Shown: piece after piece, positions 25,113 to 32,854 of the stretch
Layout of the letters: every line of letters begins with the position of its first letter
Position numbering within the stretch: position 1 is the first letter of the stretch
Source: Deltaproteobacteria bacterium
GTDB lineage: Bacteria > Myxococcota_A > UBA9160 > SZUA-336
DNA: 64,000 bases
Assembly: GCA_029261925.1 (NCBI GenBank)
Contig: JAJDAJ010000068.1
Span: forward strand, 1-64,000
Direction: 5' to 3'
The notes under the pieces: generated by a model
The model's database searches: none
The model's input: the letters and a program-made list of their open reading frames with translations, nothing else
What the model was told of the DNA's origin: nothing
Position numbers and translations under genes: made by a program

Positions 25113-26192
25113 GTGCCCGCGAGCCTGGAGGTTCCCGAGGAGATCGCCGTCCGCGTGGATGTGGAGGTCATGCACGCGACCATGGCCGGCCTGTTCGGGG
25201 CCCTGGGCGCGCCCGCCGACGACGCGCGGCGCAGCGCCGACACGCTGCTCTATGCCGACCTGCGCGGGATCGACTCCCACGGCGTGAGCAACATGACCCA
25301 GGTCTACGTGATGGGCATACAGAAGGGCTGGATCAACCCGGCGCCCGTGCCACGCGTCGTTCGCGAGGCCCCGGCGACGGCCACCATCGACAGCGACCGC
25401 GGCCTGGGCCTGACCGTCGGGCCGCAGGCGATGCAGGTCGCGATGCAGAAGGCCGCGACCTGCGGCGTGGGAGCGGTCGCCGTCACCAACGGCCGGCACT
25501 TCGGTGCGGCGGCCTACCACGCCCAGCTCGCGCTCGAGCGCGGCATGATCGGCGTGGCCATGACCATCGGCAGCAACCAGGTCGTGCCGACCTGGGGCGC
25601 CGCGGCGCGCGTCGGCCTCAACCCGATCGCCGTGGCGGTGCCCACGCGCAGCGAGGTGCCCTTCGTCTTCGACGGCTCGATGAGCGCGGTGGCCGCCAAC
25701 AAGATCGCGATCGCCAAGCGGCTCGGCGCCGACGTCGGCCCCGGCTGGATCGCGGAGCCGGACGGCACGCCGATCATGCGAGCCGGGCCCGTGCCCGAGG
25801 AGTACATGATGCTGCCGCTCGGCGGCACGCGCGAGATCGGCTCGCACAAGGGCTACGGCATGGCGGTGGTGGTCGACGTGCTCTGCGGCCTGCTCGGCGG
25901 CGACCCCGCGGGCCTCGAGCGCGAGCCGCTCGACGTCTCGCATCACTTTCTGGCCTACCGGATCGATGCGTTCACCGACGCCGACGCGTTCCGGGAGCGC
26001 ATGGACGCCTTCATGCACGCGCTGCGCGAGACGCCACCGGCGCCCGGGCACGAGCGCGTGGTCTACGCCGGCCTGCCGGAGCACGAGACCGAGCAGGAAC
26101 GCCGCGAGCGCGGCATCCCCTATCACCCCGACGTGGTGGCGTGGATCCGCGACACGGCGCTCGACCTGGGCGTCGAGACGGCGCTGCCCTGA
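25113..26192 (+). CDS. LDH2-family malate/L-lactate/ureidoglycolate dehydrogenase
   Basis: 359 residues. YADLRGIDSHGVSNM, GRHFGAAAYHAQLAL and SHKGYGMAVVVDVLCGLL are signature stretches of the LDH2/MDG family, which is unrelated to classical LDH and uses NAD(P) to oxidise 2-hydroxyacids such as malate, 2,3-diketogulonate or ureidoglycolate. It begins six bases after the RraA-like gene. The GTG at 25113 has no Shine-Dalgarno; ATG at 25168 (MHATMAGLFG) would remove 18 residues and is an alternative. It should work with its two upstream partners on hydroxyacid substrates. Confidence 0.85.
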   Translation: MPASLEVPEEIAVRVDVEVMHATMAGLFGALGAPADDARRSADTLLYADLRGIDSHGVSNMTQVYVMGIQKGWINPAPVPRVVREAPATATIDSDRGLGLTVGPQAMQVAMQKAATCGVGAVAVTNGRHFGAAAYHAQLALERGMIGVAMTIGSNQVVPTWGAAARVGLNPIAVAVPTRSEVPFVFDGSMSAVAANKIAIAKRLGADVGPGWIAEPDGTPIMRAGPVPEEYMMLPLGGTREIGSHKGYGMAVVVDVLCGLLGGDPAGLEREPLDVSHHFLAYRIDAFTDADAFRERMDAFMHALRETPPAPGHERVVYAGLPEHETEQERRERGIPYHPDVVAWIRDTALDLGVETALP

Positions 26193-26208
26193 GCCCGCGC
26201 CATCCCGA

Positions 26209-27408
26209 TCAGGCGTCGATCAGCGCCTGCATCTGCTCGATCACGTAGTCGATGTCCTCGACGCTCATGCCCTGGTGCGCGGGCAGCATCAGCGCGTGGG
26301 CCATCACCCGGTCGGCGTTCGGGAAGCCGTCCTTGGGCTCCCGGCGCGGGATGTCGCAGAAGCCGGGCTGGCGGCAGATGTTCCCGCTCCAGACCACGCG
26401 CGTGGGCACGCCGCGTTCCTCGAGGAAGACCTGCGTGGCGGTGCGGTCCAGACCGCTCTCGGACCGCACCATGAACGGGTAGAGCATCCAGGTGGTCTCG
26501 AGCTCCGGGGTGGTCTCGGGCCGGATCAAGCGGTCCTCGTGCTCGCTGAACCAGGCGTCGTAGCGCTCGAACGCCAGGCGCCGGCGCGCATTGAAATCCT
26601 GGAGCTTGTCGAGCTGCACCCTGCCGAAGCACGCCCCGAGCTCGCTGGGCTCGAAGTTGAAGCAGCGCGCGTCCTCGAACACGAAGATGTTGTCGTAGGG
26701 CAGACCGTCCACCGTGGCGCTGAAGCGATCGTCCTGACCGCGGCGCGAGCCGAACATGTAGCTCTCCGAGCGTCGACCCCAGCGGCGCTTGACCAGGCAG
26801 CGGTCGAGCAGCTCCTCGTCGTCGAGACCGACCAGTCCGCCGCCGCCCGCAGCGGTGATCGAGTGGCTGACCGCGAAGCTGGTCACGCCGATGTCGGCGC
26901 GGGTGCCGGTCGGCGTGCCGCGCAGGGTCGTGTCGAGCACGTCGCAGCTGTCCTCGACCACCTTCAGGCCATGGCGGTCGGCGATGGCGCGGATCGCGTC
27001 CCAGTCGGGACAGTTGCCCACGAGGTTGGGCGTGAGGATGGCGCGCGTGCGCGGCCCGATCATCTCCTCGATGCGCGCCACGTCGATCTGGTAGGTGGCC
27101 GGCTCCACGTCGACGAACGCCGGCACCACGCCCGATCGAACCATCGGCGCGATGTCGGCCGAGAACGTGAGCACCGAGGTCACGACCTCGTCGCCGGGCT
27201 GCAGGTCGAGCAGGTCGAGGGCCAGGTACAGCGCCGAGGTGCCCGAGTTGACCATGACGCCGAAGCGCTTCGACAGTAGCTCCGCGACGCGCTTCTCGAA
27301 GGCCTCGACGTTGCGGCCGATGTGCAGCCGGCTCTTCTGCAGCAGCTCGGTCACGGCCTGGATCTCGCGCTCGTCGTGGGTGCTGCCCGGGGGCGTGATC
27401 TTTCGCAT
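26209..27408 (-). CDS. DegT/DnrJ/EryC1-fold protein with catalytic Lys replaced by His (E1/ColD-like)
   Basis: 399 residues in the aspartate-aminotransferase fold family: VNSGTSALYLALDLL (cofactor phosphate loop), VPAFVDVEP, VVEDSCDVL (Asp that binds the pyridine N). The Schiff-base Lys should lie in SFAVSHSITAAGGGG, but the position is His. The same swap occurs in ColD and E1 (RfbH, AscC), PMP-dependent sugar 3-dehydratases, and the following GLPYDN and GRVQLDKL also resemble E1. The four cysteines of the E1 iron-sulfur cluster are missing (RRWGRRSESYMFGS). It is therefore probably a deoxygenating or dehydratase-like enzyme, not an aminotransferase; the substrate is unknown, as no sugar-nucleotide genes are adjacent. 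ATG at 27408 has GGGAGGTCCC before it. Confidence 0.75.
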   Translation of the reverse strand: MRKITPPGSTHDEREIQAVTELLQKSRLHIGRNVEAFEKRVAELLSKRFGVMVNSGTSALYLALDLLDLQPGDEVVTSVLTFSADIAPMVRSGVVPAFVDVEPATYQIDVARIEEMIGPRTRAILTPNLVGNCPDWDAIRAIADRHGLKVVEDSCDVLDTTLRGTPTGTRADIGVTSFAVSHSITAAGGGGLVGLDDEELLDRCLVKRRWGRRSESYMFGSRRGQDDRFSATVDGLPYDNIFVFEDARCFNFEPSELGACFGRVQLDKLQDFNARRRLAFERYDAWFSEHEDRLIRPETTPELETTWMLYPFMVRSESGLDRTATQVFLEERGVPTRVVWSGNICRQPGFCDIPRREPKDGFPNADRVMAHALMLPAHQGMSVEDIDYVIEQMQALIDA

Positions 27409-27475
27409 GGGACCTCCCATCGCCGCTACGATAGCCGCAATGGATCGCCCGGGGTCAACGGGCGCGGGAGGAGAG

Positions 27476-28120
27476 ATGACCGAGCCCACCAGTGCCGAGC
27501 TGCTCCGGGAGATCCGCGCGCTGCGCGGGCGCGTGCAGGAGCTCGAGGACCGTGAGGCGGTGCGGCAGCTCACCGCGGAGTACATGCAGGCCATGCACGA
27601 CGCCCGCTGGGAGGATGCCGTCGCCTGCTTCGCACAGGACGCCACCTACGACCACGGGATCCTCGGCGAGCTGCGCTCGAAGGAGGATCTGCGGACGTTC
27701 TACACCGAGTTCGTGCCGCGCTTCGAGGAGGCCGGGGGCTGGGCCTTCGACGTGCTGGCGGACCCGGTGATCCACGTGGACGGCGACCGCGCCGAGGGCC
27801 GCTGGTTCCTGCTCACCCTGCTGATCGATCCCGCGACCCAGGAGGCCGCCTGGAGCATGGCGACGCTCGAGTACGAGTACGCCCGCATCGACGGCCGCTG
27901 GCTCTTCCAGCGCAACCGCTGCATCAGCGAGCACCTGCTCTCCCCCTACAGCAAGGGCTGGGGCCCGCGGGCCGGCAGCAAGCTTCCCGGGGCGGCCGAC
28001 GCCCTCCCGATCCAGCACTTCGAGCGGCTGGAGTCGCAGGGCGGCAAGCAGAAGCCGGGCAAGCTCTGCCGCTCGATCCGCGGCTGGACCGTGCCGACCC
28101 TGGAGCCGGCGGCGGAGTAG
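27476..28120 (+). CDS. SnoaL-like/NTF2-fold protein
   Basis: 214 residues. A short coiled segment (ELLREIRALRGRVQELEDREAVRQL) leads into a SnoaL-like domain: YMQAMHDARWEDAVACFAQDATYDHG. The coil-plus-DREAVRQL start recurs in the SnoaL-like gene at 33649. A C-terminal tail of about 50 polar residues follows. Two start signals exist: the ATG at 27476 with GGGAGGAGAG just before it, used here, and an in-frame ATG at 27440 with TACGAT 7 nt upstream, which would add 12 residues in a leaderless transcript. Function unknown; often such proteins assist or mimic small cyclases and dehydratases. Confidence 0.7.
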   Translation: MTEPTSAELLREIRALRGRVQELEDREAVRQLTAEYMQAMHDARWEDAVACFAQDATYDHGILGELRSKEDLRTFYTEFVPRFEEAGGWAFDVLADPVIHVDGDRAEGRWFLLTLLIDPATQEAAWSMATLEYEYARIDGRWLFQRNRCISEHLLSPYSKGWGPRAGSKLPGAADALPIQHFERLESQGGKQKPGKLCRSIRGWTVPTLEPAAE

Positions 28121-28126
28121 CCGCCT

Positions 28127-28422
28127 GCCAGCAGGCTGCTGAAAATCGACCGAGGTGGGCCCGCGGGCGGGTGACCTCCGCCGGCCGAGGAGGGAGCCCT
28201 TCGCGCGCTCCGCGCGCTTTTCCCAATCGTCCGTCGGAGCTCACCCGCCCACGGGCCCTCAGCGGCGTCGGGTTCACGCTGGCGCCCCGTCGCCAGCAAT
28301 GAGCGCAAGCGGACCAGGTCGTAGGCGGTCGCCCGAATACGAACATCCAGTCCACCCGCCGTCTCCCGCGATGGCGTGTCTTGCGCAGCCCACCGACGGA
28401 CGCTTTTCAGCAGCCGGCTAGC
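28127..28422. mobile_element. Decayed insertion-sequence remnant with terminal inverted repeats
   Basis: About 296 bases bounded by GCCAGCAGGCTGCTGAAAAT on the left and the inverted copy TTTTCAGCAGCCGGCTAGC on the right (one internal mismatch plus C/T at position 3). Inside, on the minus strand, is a short transposase-like fragment. The rest of the gene is gone, so this is an internally deleted, non-autonomous copy. The outer edge at 28418-28420 provides the stop codon of the neighbouring esterase. The same end sequence recurs at 32746-32846, 46452 and 60801. Confidence 0.7.
28260..28356 (-). pseudogene. Transposase C-terminal fragment
   Basis: The minus-strand frame reads LDVRIRATAYDLVRLRSLLA. 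A stretch of this kind (TAYNLVR-R-LL) is the very common C-terminus of IS4/IS5/IS1182-type DDE transposases. Only about 30 residues are recognisable and no catalytic residue is left. It lies within the inverted repeats at 28127 and 28422, which explains the origin of that element. Family assignment within the DDE transposases is uncertain. Confidence 0.55.
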
Positions 28423-29350
28423 CCTTCGCGTGGCGCGCCACGAAGTCGCGGATGCGTGCGCTGGCGATGCGGGCGAGCTCGGTGGGAAAGAGCGTGAAGC
28501 CGTGCACGCACTCCGGATAGACGGCCAGCTCGGCCTCGTTGCCCGCCGCGCGCCAGCGCAGCGCCATGAACAGCGAGTCGTCGTAGAGGTAGTCCGCGGT
28601 ACCGACCGTGAACAGCGCAGGCGGCAGCCCGCTCAGCTCGGCGTACAGCGGAGAGACGTCGGGATGCTTGCGCGCGAGCGTGTCGAGCCCGCCCACGTAC
28701 AGGTCGCGGAACTCCGTCATCTCCAGGTGGAACTGCGACGGCGTGCCCGAGACGTCGTACACGCCGAACTCGAGGTTTGCGGCCGCGAACGCACCGGCAG
28801 CATCGTGACGGTCGCGCATGCGCAGCAGGGTGACCGCGGCCAGGTTGCCGCCCGCGGAGCCTCCGCCGATCATCAGGCGATCACTGCCGAGCTCGCGGCG
28901 CGCGTGCTCGAGCACCCAGACGGCCGCCGCCTCGCAGTCGTCGGGTCCTGCGGGATACGGATTCTCGGGGGCGAGGCGGTAGTCGACGCTGACGATCGCG
29001 ACCCGGGCGTGCTCCGCCAGCGCGCGGTTGGCGCGGTCGTCCATCGCGGCCTCGCCCATGAAGAAGCCGCCGCCGTGAATGTCGACGTAGACGGCGCGTA
29101 CCTCGCCGTCGGGCACGTGGATGCGCAGGCCGACGGGCCCCGCGGGGCCGGCGATCTCGCGCGTCTCGAAGCCGGGCAGCGGCTCCATCGAGAACGCGCC
29201 TCCCATCAGGTTGCTCAGGTCGCGCGCCTTCTCGATCGCCTCGGGCGTCCACGCCGTCGGACCGCCGCTGGCCGGCAGCTTCGCATTGAATGCCCGGGTC
29301 TCGGGCACGTGCGCGTCGAGCGCGGGGTCCCAGAGGCGGCTCAGGTCCAT
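28418..29350 (-). CDS. Alpha/beta hydrolase, hormone-sensitive-lipase (HSL) type esterase
   Basis: 310 residues. YVDIHGGGFFMGEA contains the HGGG oxyanion motif, MIGGGSAGGNLAA the nucleophile elbow with Ser (GxSAG form), VGTADYLYDDS the acid and PECVHGFTLFP the His: a complete HSL-family catalytic triad. Cytosolic esterase of small acyl esters, substrate unknown. Start set at ATG 29350 (MDLSRLWDP) with AGGACCCGTC upstream; the track start at 29401 is unsupported. The TAG stop is part of the inverted-repeat end of the adjacent mobile-element remnant, so the natural C-terminus may have been trimmed. Confidence 0.85.
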   Translation of the reverse strand: MDLSRLWDPALDAHVPETRAFNAKLPASGGPTAWTPEAIEKARDLSNLMGGAFSMEPLPGFETREIAGPAGPVGLRIHVPDGEVRAVYVDIHGGGFFMGEAAMDDRANRALAEHARVAIVSVDYRLAPENPYPAGPDDCEAAAVWVLEHARRELGSDRLMIGGGSAGGNLAAVTLLRMRDRHDAAGAFAAANLEFGVYDVSGTPSQFHLEMTEFRDLYVGGLDTLARKHPDVSPLYAELSGLPPALFTVGTADYLYDDSLFMALRWRAAGNEAELAVYPECVHGFTLFPTELARIASARIRDFVARHAKG

Positions 29351-29445
29351 GACGGGTCCTCCGCGCCGAGCATACCGCCCCGCGGGATCCGTCGTCGCCA
29401 TCCCGGACCCTGTATCCTGCGCCCCTCGCGGGGAGCACGGCCTGG

Positions 29446-31332
29446 ATGGGAAAGACAGCCGACACGGCCGATGGCGCCTTCATCCGCCGCGCGGTCGAGG
29501 CATCGGACCTCGAGGCCCTGCGCGCGGCGCTGTACCAGGCGTCGGGCGATCCGGAGCTGGCGAGCTACGCGCCGGTCGCGACGCTGGGGCCGGAGGCGCA
29601 CGAGCGGCTCGTGGAGCGGGCGATCGACGTGCTCGAGAAGGAGCGCGACCGCTGGACGCCGCGCGTGCCCTCCGACGCGGAGGTGCGCCGGATCATGGAC
29701 GTGGTCCTGGGTGTGCCGACGCGCGACGAGCACTTCGAGGTGCGGCGGAAGATGCTCGGCTTCGAGAGCTTCCCCTTCCTCCACACGCGGCCGGAGGGTC
29801 CGCTCGCAGTGCCCGAGGGCTTCGAGGTCGCGATCATCGGCGCCGGGCTCGCGGGCATTGCCATGGCGGTGCAGCTCGGGCTCCTGGGCATTCCCTACGT
29901 CGTCTACGAGAAGCGATCCGAGATCGGCGGCACCTGGAGCCGGAACACCTACCCGGACATCCGCGTCGACACGCTGAGCATCACCTACGAGTTCAGCTTC
30001 GACGAGCAGTACCCGTGGAGCGAGTACTTCGCCCGCGGCGCCGAGGTGCGCGGCTACCTCGAGCACGTGGCGCGGAGGTACGGCGTGACCGAGCACGTGC
30101 GCCTGGAGCACGCGCTCGAGACAGCGACCTGGGACGAGACGGAGCGCGGCTGGCGGCTGCGCCTCCGCGGGCCCGACGGCGCCCGCGTGGAGCGCCGGGC
30201 GAGCGCGGTGGTCAGTGCGGCAGGGCTGTTCGCGAACCCCCGACGCCCGGACCTTCCGGGCAGCGACGTCTTCGAGGGCACGATGGTCCACCCCACCGAG
30301 TGGCCCGGGGACCTGAAGCTCGCCGGCCAGCGGGTCGCGGTCGTGGGCAACGGCTCGACGGGCGTGCAGCTGCTCGCCCCCGTGGCTCGCGATGCGGCGC
30401 GGGTGCACGTCTTCCAGCGCACGCCACAGTGGATCGCGCCGCGCCCGCACTACGGCGAGGCGATCGAGCCCGAGGTGCGCTGGCTGCTCGATCACGTCCC
30501 GGGCTACTGGAACTGGTGTCGCTACACCTCGATGATCAACCTGTTCACCTGGCACGAGGACTACCTGGTGCCGGATCCCGACTGGGAGAGCCAGGGCGGG
30601 TACATCACCCGCAAGAGCGAGGAGCTGCGCGAGTTCCTGATCGGCTACATCCGCGAGCAGATCGGCGACCGGCCCGACCTGCTGGAGAAGCTGATCCCCG
30701 ACTACGCGCCGATGGTCCGGCGCCCCGTCGTCGACAACGGCTGGTACCGTGCGCTCACACGCGACAACGTGGAGCTGGTCACCGAGGGCATCGCGCGCCT
30801 CACGCCGACCGGGATCGAGACCCTGGACGGCGCGCACCGCGAGCTCGACGTGCTCGTGCTCGCCACGGGATACGACGTGAGTACGTATCTCTGGCCCGCG
30901 ACCTACACCGGCCGCGACGGCGTCGACCTGCAGGACTTCTGGCGCCAGGAAAGCCCGCGCGCGTACCTCGGGATGATGGTCCCCCGCTTCCCGAACCTGT
31001 TCATGCTCTACGGCCCGAACTCGCAGCCCGCGTCGGGCGGGATCTCGCTGCCCTCCTGGTTCCAGATCTGGGCCGGCTACGTCGGGCAGTGCCTGGCGAC
31101 CCTGCTCGAGCGCGGCCACGCCACGGTGAGCGTCCGCGAGAAGGCCTACGAGGAGCACAACCGGCGGCTCGACGCGGAGGCCTCGCAGATGGCCTTCGTG
31201 AAGGACACGTCGGCCGGCAAGAACTACTACGTGAACGCCGACGGCCGCCTGCAGGTCAACTCGCCCTTCGAGACGGCCGACCTCTGGGCGATGCAGCGGG
31301 CCCCCGATCCCGCGGACCTCGAGTTCCGCTGA
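29446..31332 (+). CDS. FAD/NADPH Baeyer-Villiger monooxygenase (class B flavoprotein)
   Basis: 628 residues, longer than the usual 500-550 because of a 120-residue N-terminal extension. VAIIGAGLAGIAMAVQLG binds FAD, VVGNGSTGVQLL binds NADPH, and FEGTMVHPTEWP fits the Baeyer-Villiger fingerprint FxGxxxHxxxWP exactly. The enzyme would insert oxygen next to a ketone to give an ester or lactone, a common step in terpenoid, steroid or cyclic ketone degradation; the esterase next door could hydrolyse the product. GGGAG lies 12-15 bases before the ATG, and TATCCT further up may be a -10 box. Converges with the SDR at 31337. Confidence 0.9.
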   Translation: MGKTADTADGAFIRRAVEASDLEALRAALYQASGDPELASYAPVATLGPEAHERLVERAIDVLEKERDRWTPRVPSDAEVRRIMDVVLGVPTRDEHFEVRRKMLGFESFPFLHTRPEGPLAVPEGFEVAIIGAGLAGIAMAVQLGLLGIPYVVYEKRSEIGGTWSRNTYPDIRVDTLSITYEFSFDEQYPWSEYFARGAEVRGYLEHVARRYGVTEHVRLEHALETATWDETERGWRLRLRGPDGARVERRASAVVSAAGLFANPRRPDLPGSDVFEGTMVHPTEWPGDLKLAGQRVAVVGNGSTGVQLLAPVARDAARVHVFQRTPQWIAPRPHYGEAIEPEVRWLLDHVPGYWNWCRYTSMINLFTWHEDYLVPDPDWESQGGYITRKSEELREFLIGYIREQIGDRPDLLEKLIPDYAPMVRRPVVDNGWYRALTRDNVELVTEGIARLTPTGIETLDGAHRELDVLVLATGYDVSTYLWPATYTGRDGVDLQDFWRQESPRAYLGMMVPRFPNLFMLYGPNSQPASGGISLPSWFQIWAGYVGQCLATLLERGHATVSVREKAYEEHNRRLDAEASQMAFVKDTSAGKNYYVNADGRLQVNSPFETADLWAMQRAPDPADLEFR

Positions 31333-31336
31333 TCGC

Positions 31337-32212
31337 CTAGAGCGCGCGGTACAGGGGCTGCGGCTCGCGGCCGGCCGCCGGGAAGTCGCTCACCAGATCC
31401 TCGAGCGTCCATCCGTCGCGCTTCTCGACGCCGATCTCGCGCGGGTGCGTCCAGAGCGCCAGCTTGCGGCCGTCGAAGGTCACGATCTGGCCGTTGAGCG
31501 CGGCGGCGTGGTCGCTGGTCAGGTAGACGACCATGTCGGCGATGCGGTCGGGGTCGCCGAAACCCAGGTCGGCGGCCGTGGGCTCCGCCTTGCCGTCGGC
31601 ACGGGCCTGCGCCTGCGACTTCTCGATCAGCCCGCGCGTCATGTCGGTCACGGCCACGGGCCAGAGCGCGTTGGCGCGGATGCCGTAGCGCTCCAGCTCG
31701 CGCGACCAGACGCGGGTCATCGAGGCCACGCCGGCCTTCGACGCCGCGTAGTTCGTCTGACCGATCGCGCCGGTAAAGGCGCTGGCCGAGATCACGCTCA
31801 GGATCTGCCCGCCGCTCTCCTTCATGGCGCGCCCCGCGGCCTGCGCACAGGCCCAGACACCGCGCAGGTTCACGGCGATCACCTCGTCGAACTCCTCGGG
31901 GGTCATCTTCAGGAGCGTGCGATCCCGGGTGATGCCGGCGTTGTTCACGATCGCATCGATGCCGCCGAAGGCGTCGACACAGGCCCCCACGATGGCGTCG
32001 GCCACGGCGGTGTCGGCCACCGAGCCCCGGACCACCGCGGGCTTGGCTCCGGCGGCCTCGACCAGCGCCACCGCCTCGTCGAGCGCGTCGGCGCTGGTGC
32101 CGTTGATCACCACCTGCGCGCCCTCGCGCGCCAGCGCCACCGCGAACGCGCGCCCCAGTCCGCGCGACGAGCCGGTCACCGCGATGCGCTTGCCCTCGAC
32201 GAGTCCCGCCAC
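31337..32212 (-). CDS. SDR family oxidoreductase
   Basis: 291 residues. AVTGSSRGLGRAFAVAL (cofactor), IVNNAGITRDRTLLKM, SVISASAFTGAIGQTNYAASK (Ser, Tyr and Lys of the active site). The ITRD-LLKM stretch resembles 3-oxoacyl reductases and the multifunctional-enzyme type 2 hydroxyacyl-CoA dehydrogenases. A C-terminal extension of about 45 residues (ALWTHPREIGVEKRDGWTLED) also recurs in peroxisomal-type SDRs. GTG start at 32212 with GGAGGGAACAG upstream was chosen over the track start at 32254. It lies 64 bases downstream of the SnoaL-like gene on the same strand. Confidence 0.85.
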   Translation of the reverse strand: MAGLVEGKRIAVTGSSRGLGRAFAVALAREGAQVVINGTSADALDEAVALVEAAGAKPAVVRGSVADTAVADAIVGACVDAFGGIDAIVNNAGITRDRTLLKMTPEEFDEVIAVNLRGVWACAQAAGRAMKESGGQILSVISASAFTGAIGQTNYAASKAGVASMTRVWSRELERYGIRANALWPVAVTDMTRGLIEKSQAQARADGKAEPTAADLGFGDPDRIADMVVYLTSDHAAALNGQIVTFDGRKLALWTHPREIGVEKRDGWTLEDLVSDFPAAGREPQPLYRAL

Positions 32213-32276
32213 CTGTTCCCTCCGTCCCGGAGTCGTGTCCGCTCCGCAGCGCACAGTCTACCCGCAGAGCGGCAGC

Positions 32277-32684
32277 TCAGTCGAGCATCTGCTCCTTGAG
32301 GTACAGCGAGTCGATGTACTCGCGCACGGACTGGATCCTGCCGTCGCGCAGCTCGAAGACCAGGCAGTGGTCGGTCTCGTAGCGCTTGCCGTTGAGCCCC
32401 TCGGAGCGGTGCGTCATCTCGACCACGACGTGCGTCGGCGTGGCGACCACACAGGTGGTCTCGAGGTCGTAGCTCGACATGCCCGTGGTGAACAGACCCT
32501 TGTCCACCGCGAAGTACTCGTCGAAGATCGCGCGACGCCCCTCGAAGCGCCCCGGCCACGGCAGCGACGGGGGTGTCTGCCAGGTCGCGTCCTCGGCGAA
32601 CGCCGCGTAGGCGGCCTCGTGGTCACCGCGTCCGATCGCGTCGAGGTAGTCGAGCACCCGCTTCTCGGCCTGCTTCGCGTCCAC
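32277..32684 (-). CDS. SnoaL-like/NTF2-fold protein
   Basis: 135 residues, a bare SnoaL-like domain: VLDYLDAIGRGDHEAAYAAF, FAEDATWQTP, LVFELRDGRIQSVREYIDS. The last segment is the conserved final strand of ketosteroid-isomerase-like proteins, but catalytic acids cannot be confirmed. GTG start with AGGAGGACCGG directly upstream. Probably co-transcribed with the SDR that follows it on the minus strand. The mobile-element fragment at 32746 sits just beyond its start. Confidence 0.75.
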   Translation of the reverse strand: MDAKQAEKRVLDYLDAIGRGDHEAAYAAFAEDATWQTPPSLPWPGRFEGRRAIFDEYFAVDKGLFTTGMSSYDLETTCVVATPTHVVVEMTHRSEGLNGKRYETDHCLVFELRDGRIQSVREYIDSLYLKEQMLD

Positions 32685-32745
32685 CCGGTCCTCCTGACCC
32701 TGGCCCCGCTCGATCTTCTCACGCCCGGAGCCCGGTCGCGCGTGG

Positions 32746-32846
32746 GCCAGCAGGCTGCTCGAGAACGCCGGACCGGGCCACGCGAGCCGAACCGGGCCGA
32801 GGCCCGCCGCGCGGCGACGGAGTGGGCTCTTCAGCAGCCTGCTAGC
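32746..32846. mobile_element. MITE-like element (101 bp) with inverted-repeat ends
   Basis: Left end GCCAGCAGGCTGCTCGAGAA, right end TCTTCAGCAGCCTGCTAGC (inverted copy), about 60 bases of non-coding filler between. The ends match those of the larger IS remnant at 28127-28422, so this looks like a non-autonomous derivative. The right edge lies next to the SDR at 32855, and the final TAG of the edge forms part of a TAGCAT hexamer placed 6 nt before that gene's ATG. No obvious target-site duplication. Confidence 0.6.
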
Positions 32847-32848
32847 AT
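32843..32848 (+). promoter_or_regulatory. Putative -10 box partly supplied by the MITE end
   Basis: TAGCAT spans the right edge of the MITE-like element (TAGC belongs to it) and is 6 nt before the ATG at 32855. No Shine-Dalgarno is present, as in the other leaderless-type starts of the window. Confidence 0.4.
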
Positions 32849-32854
32849 GCGCGC

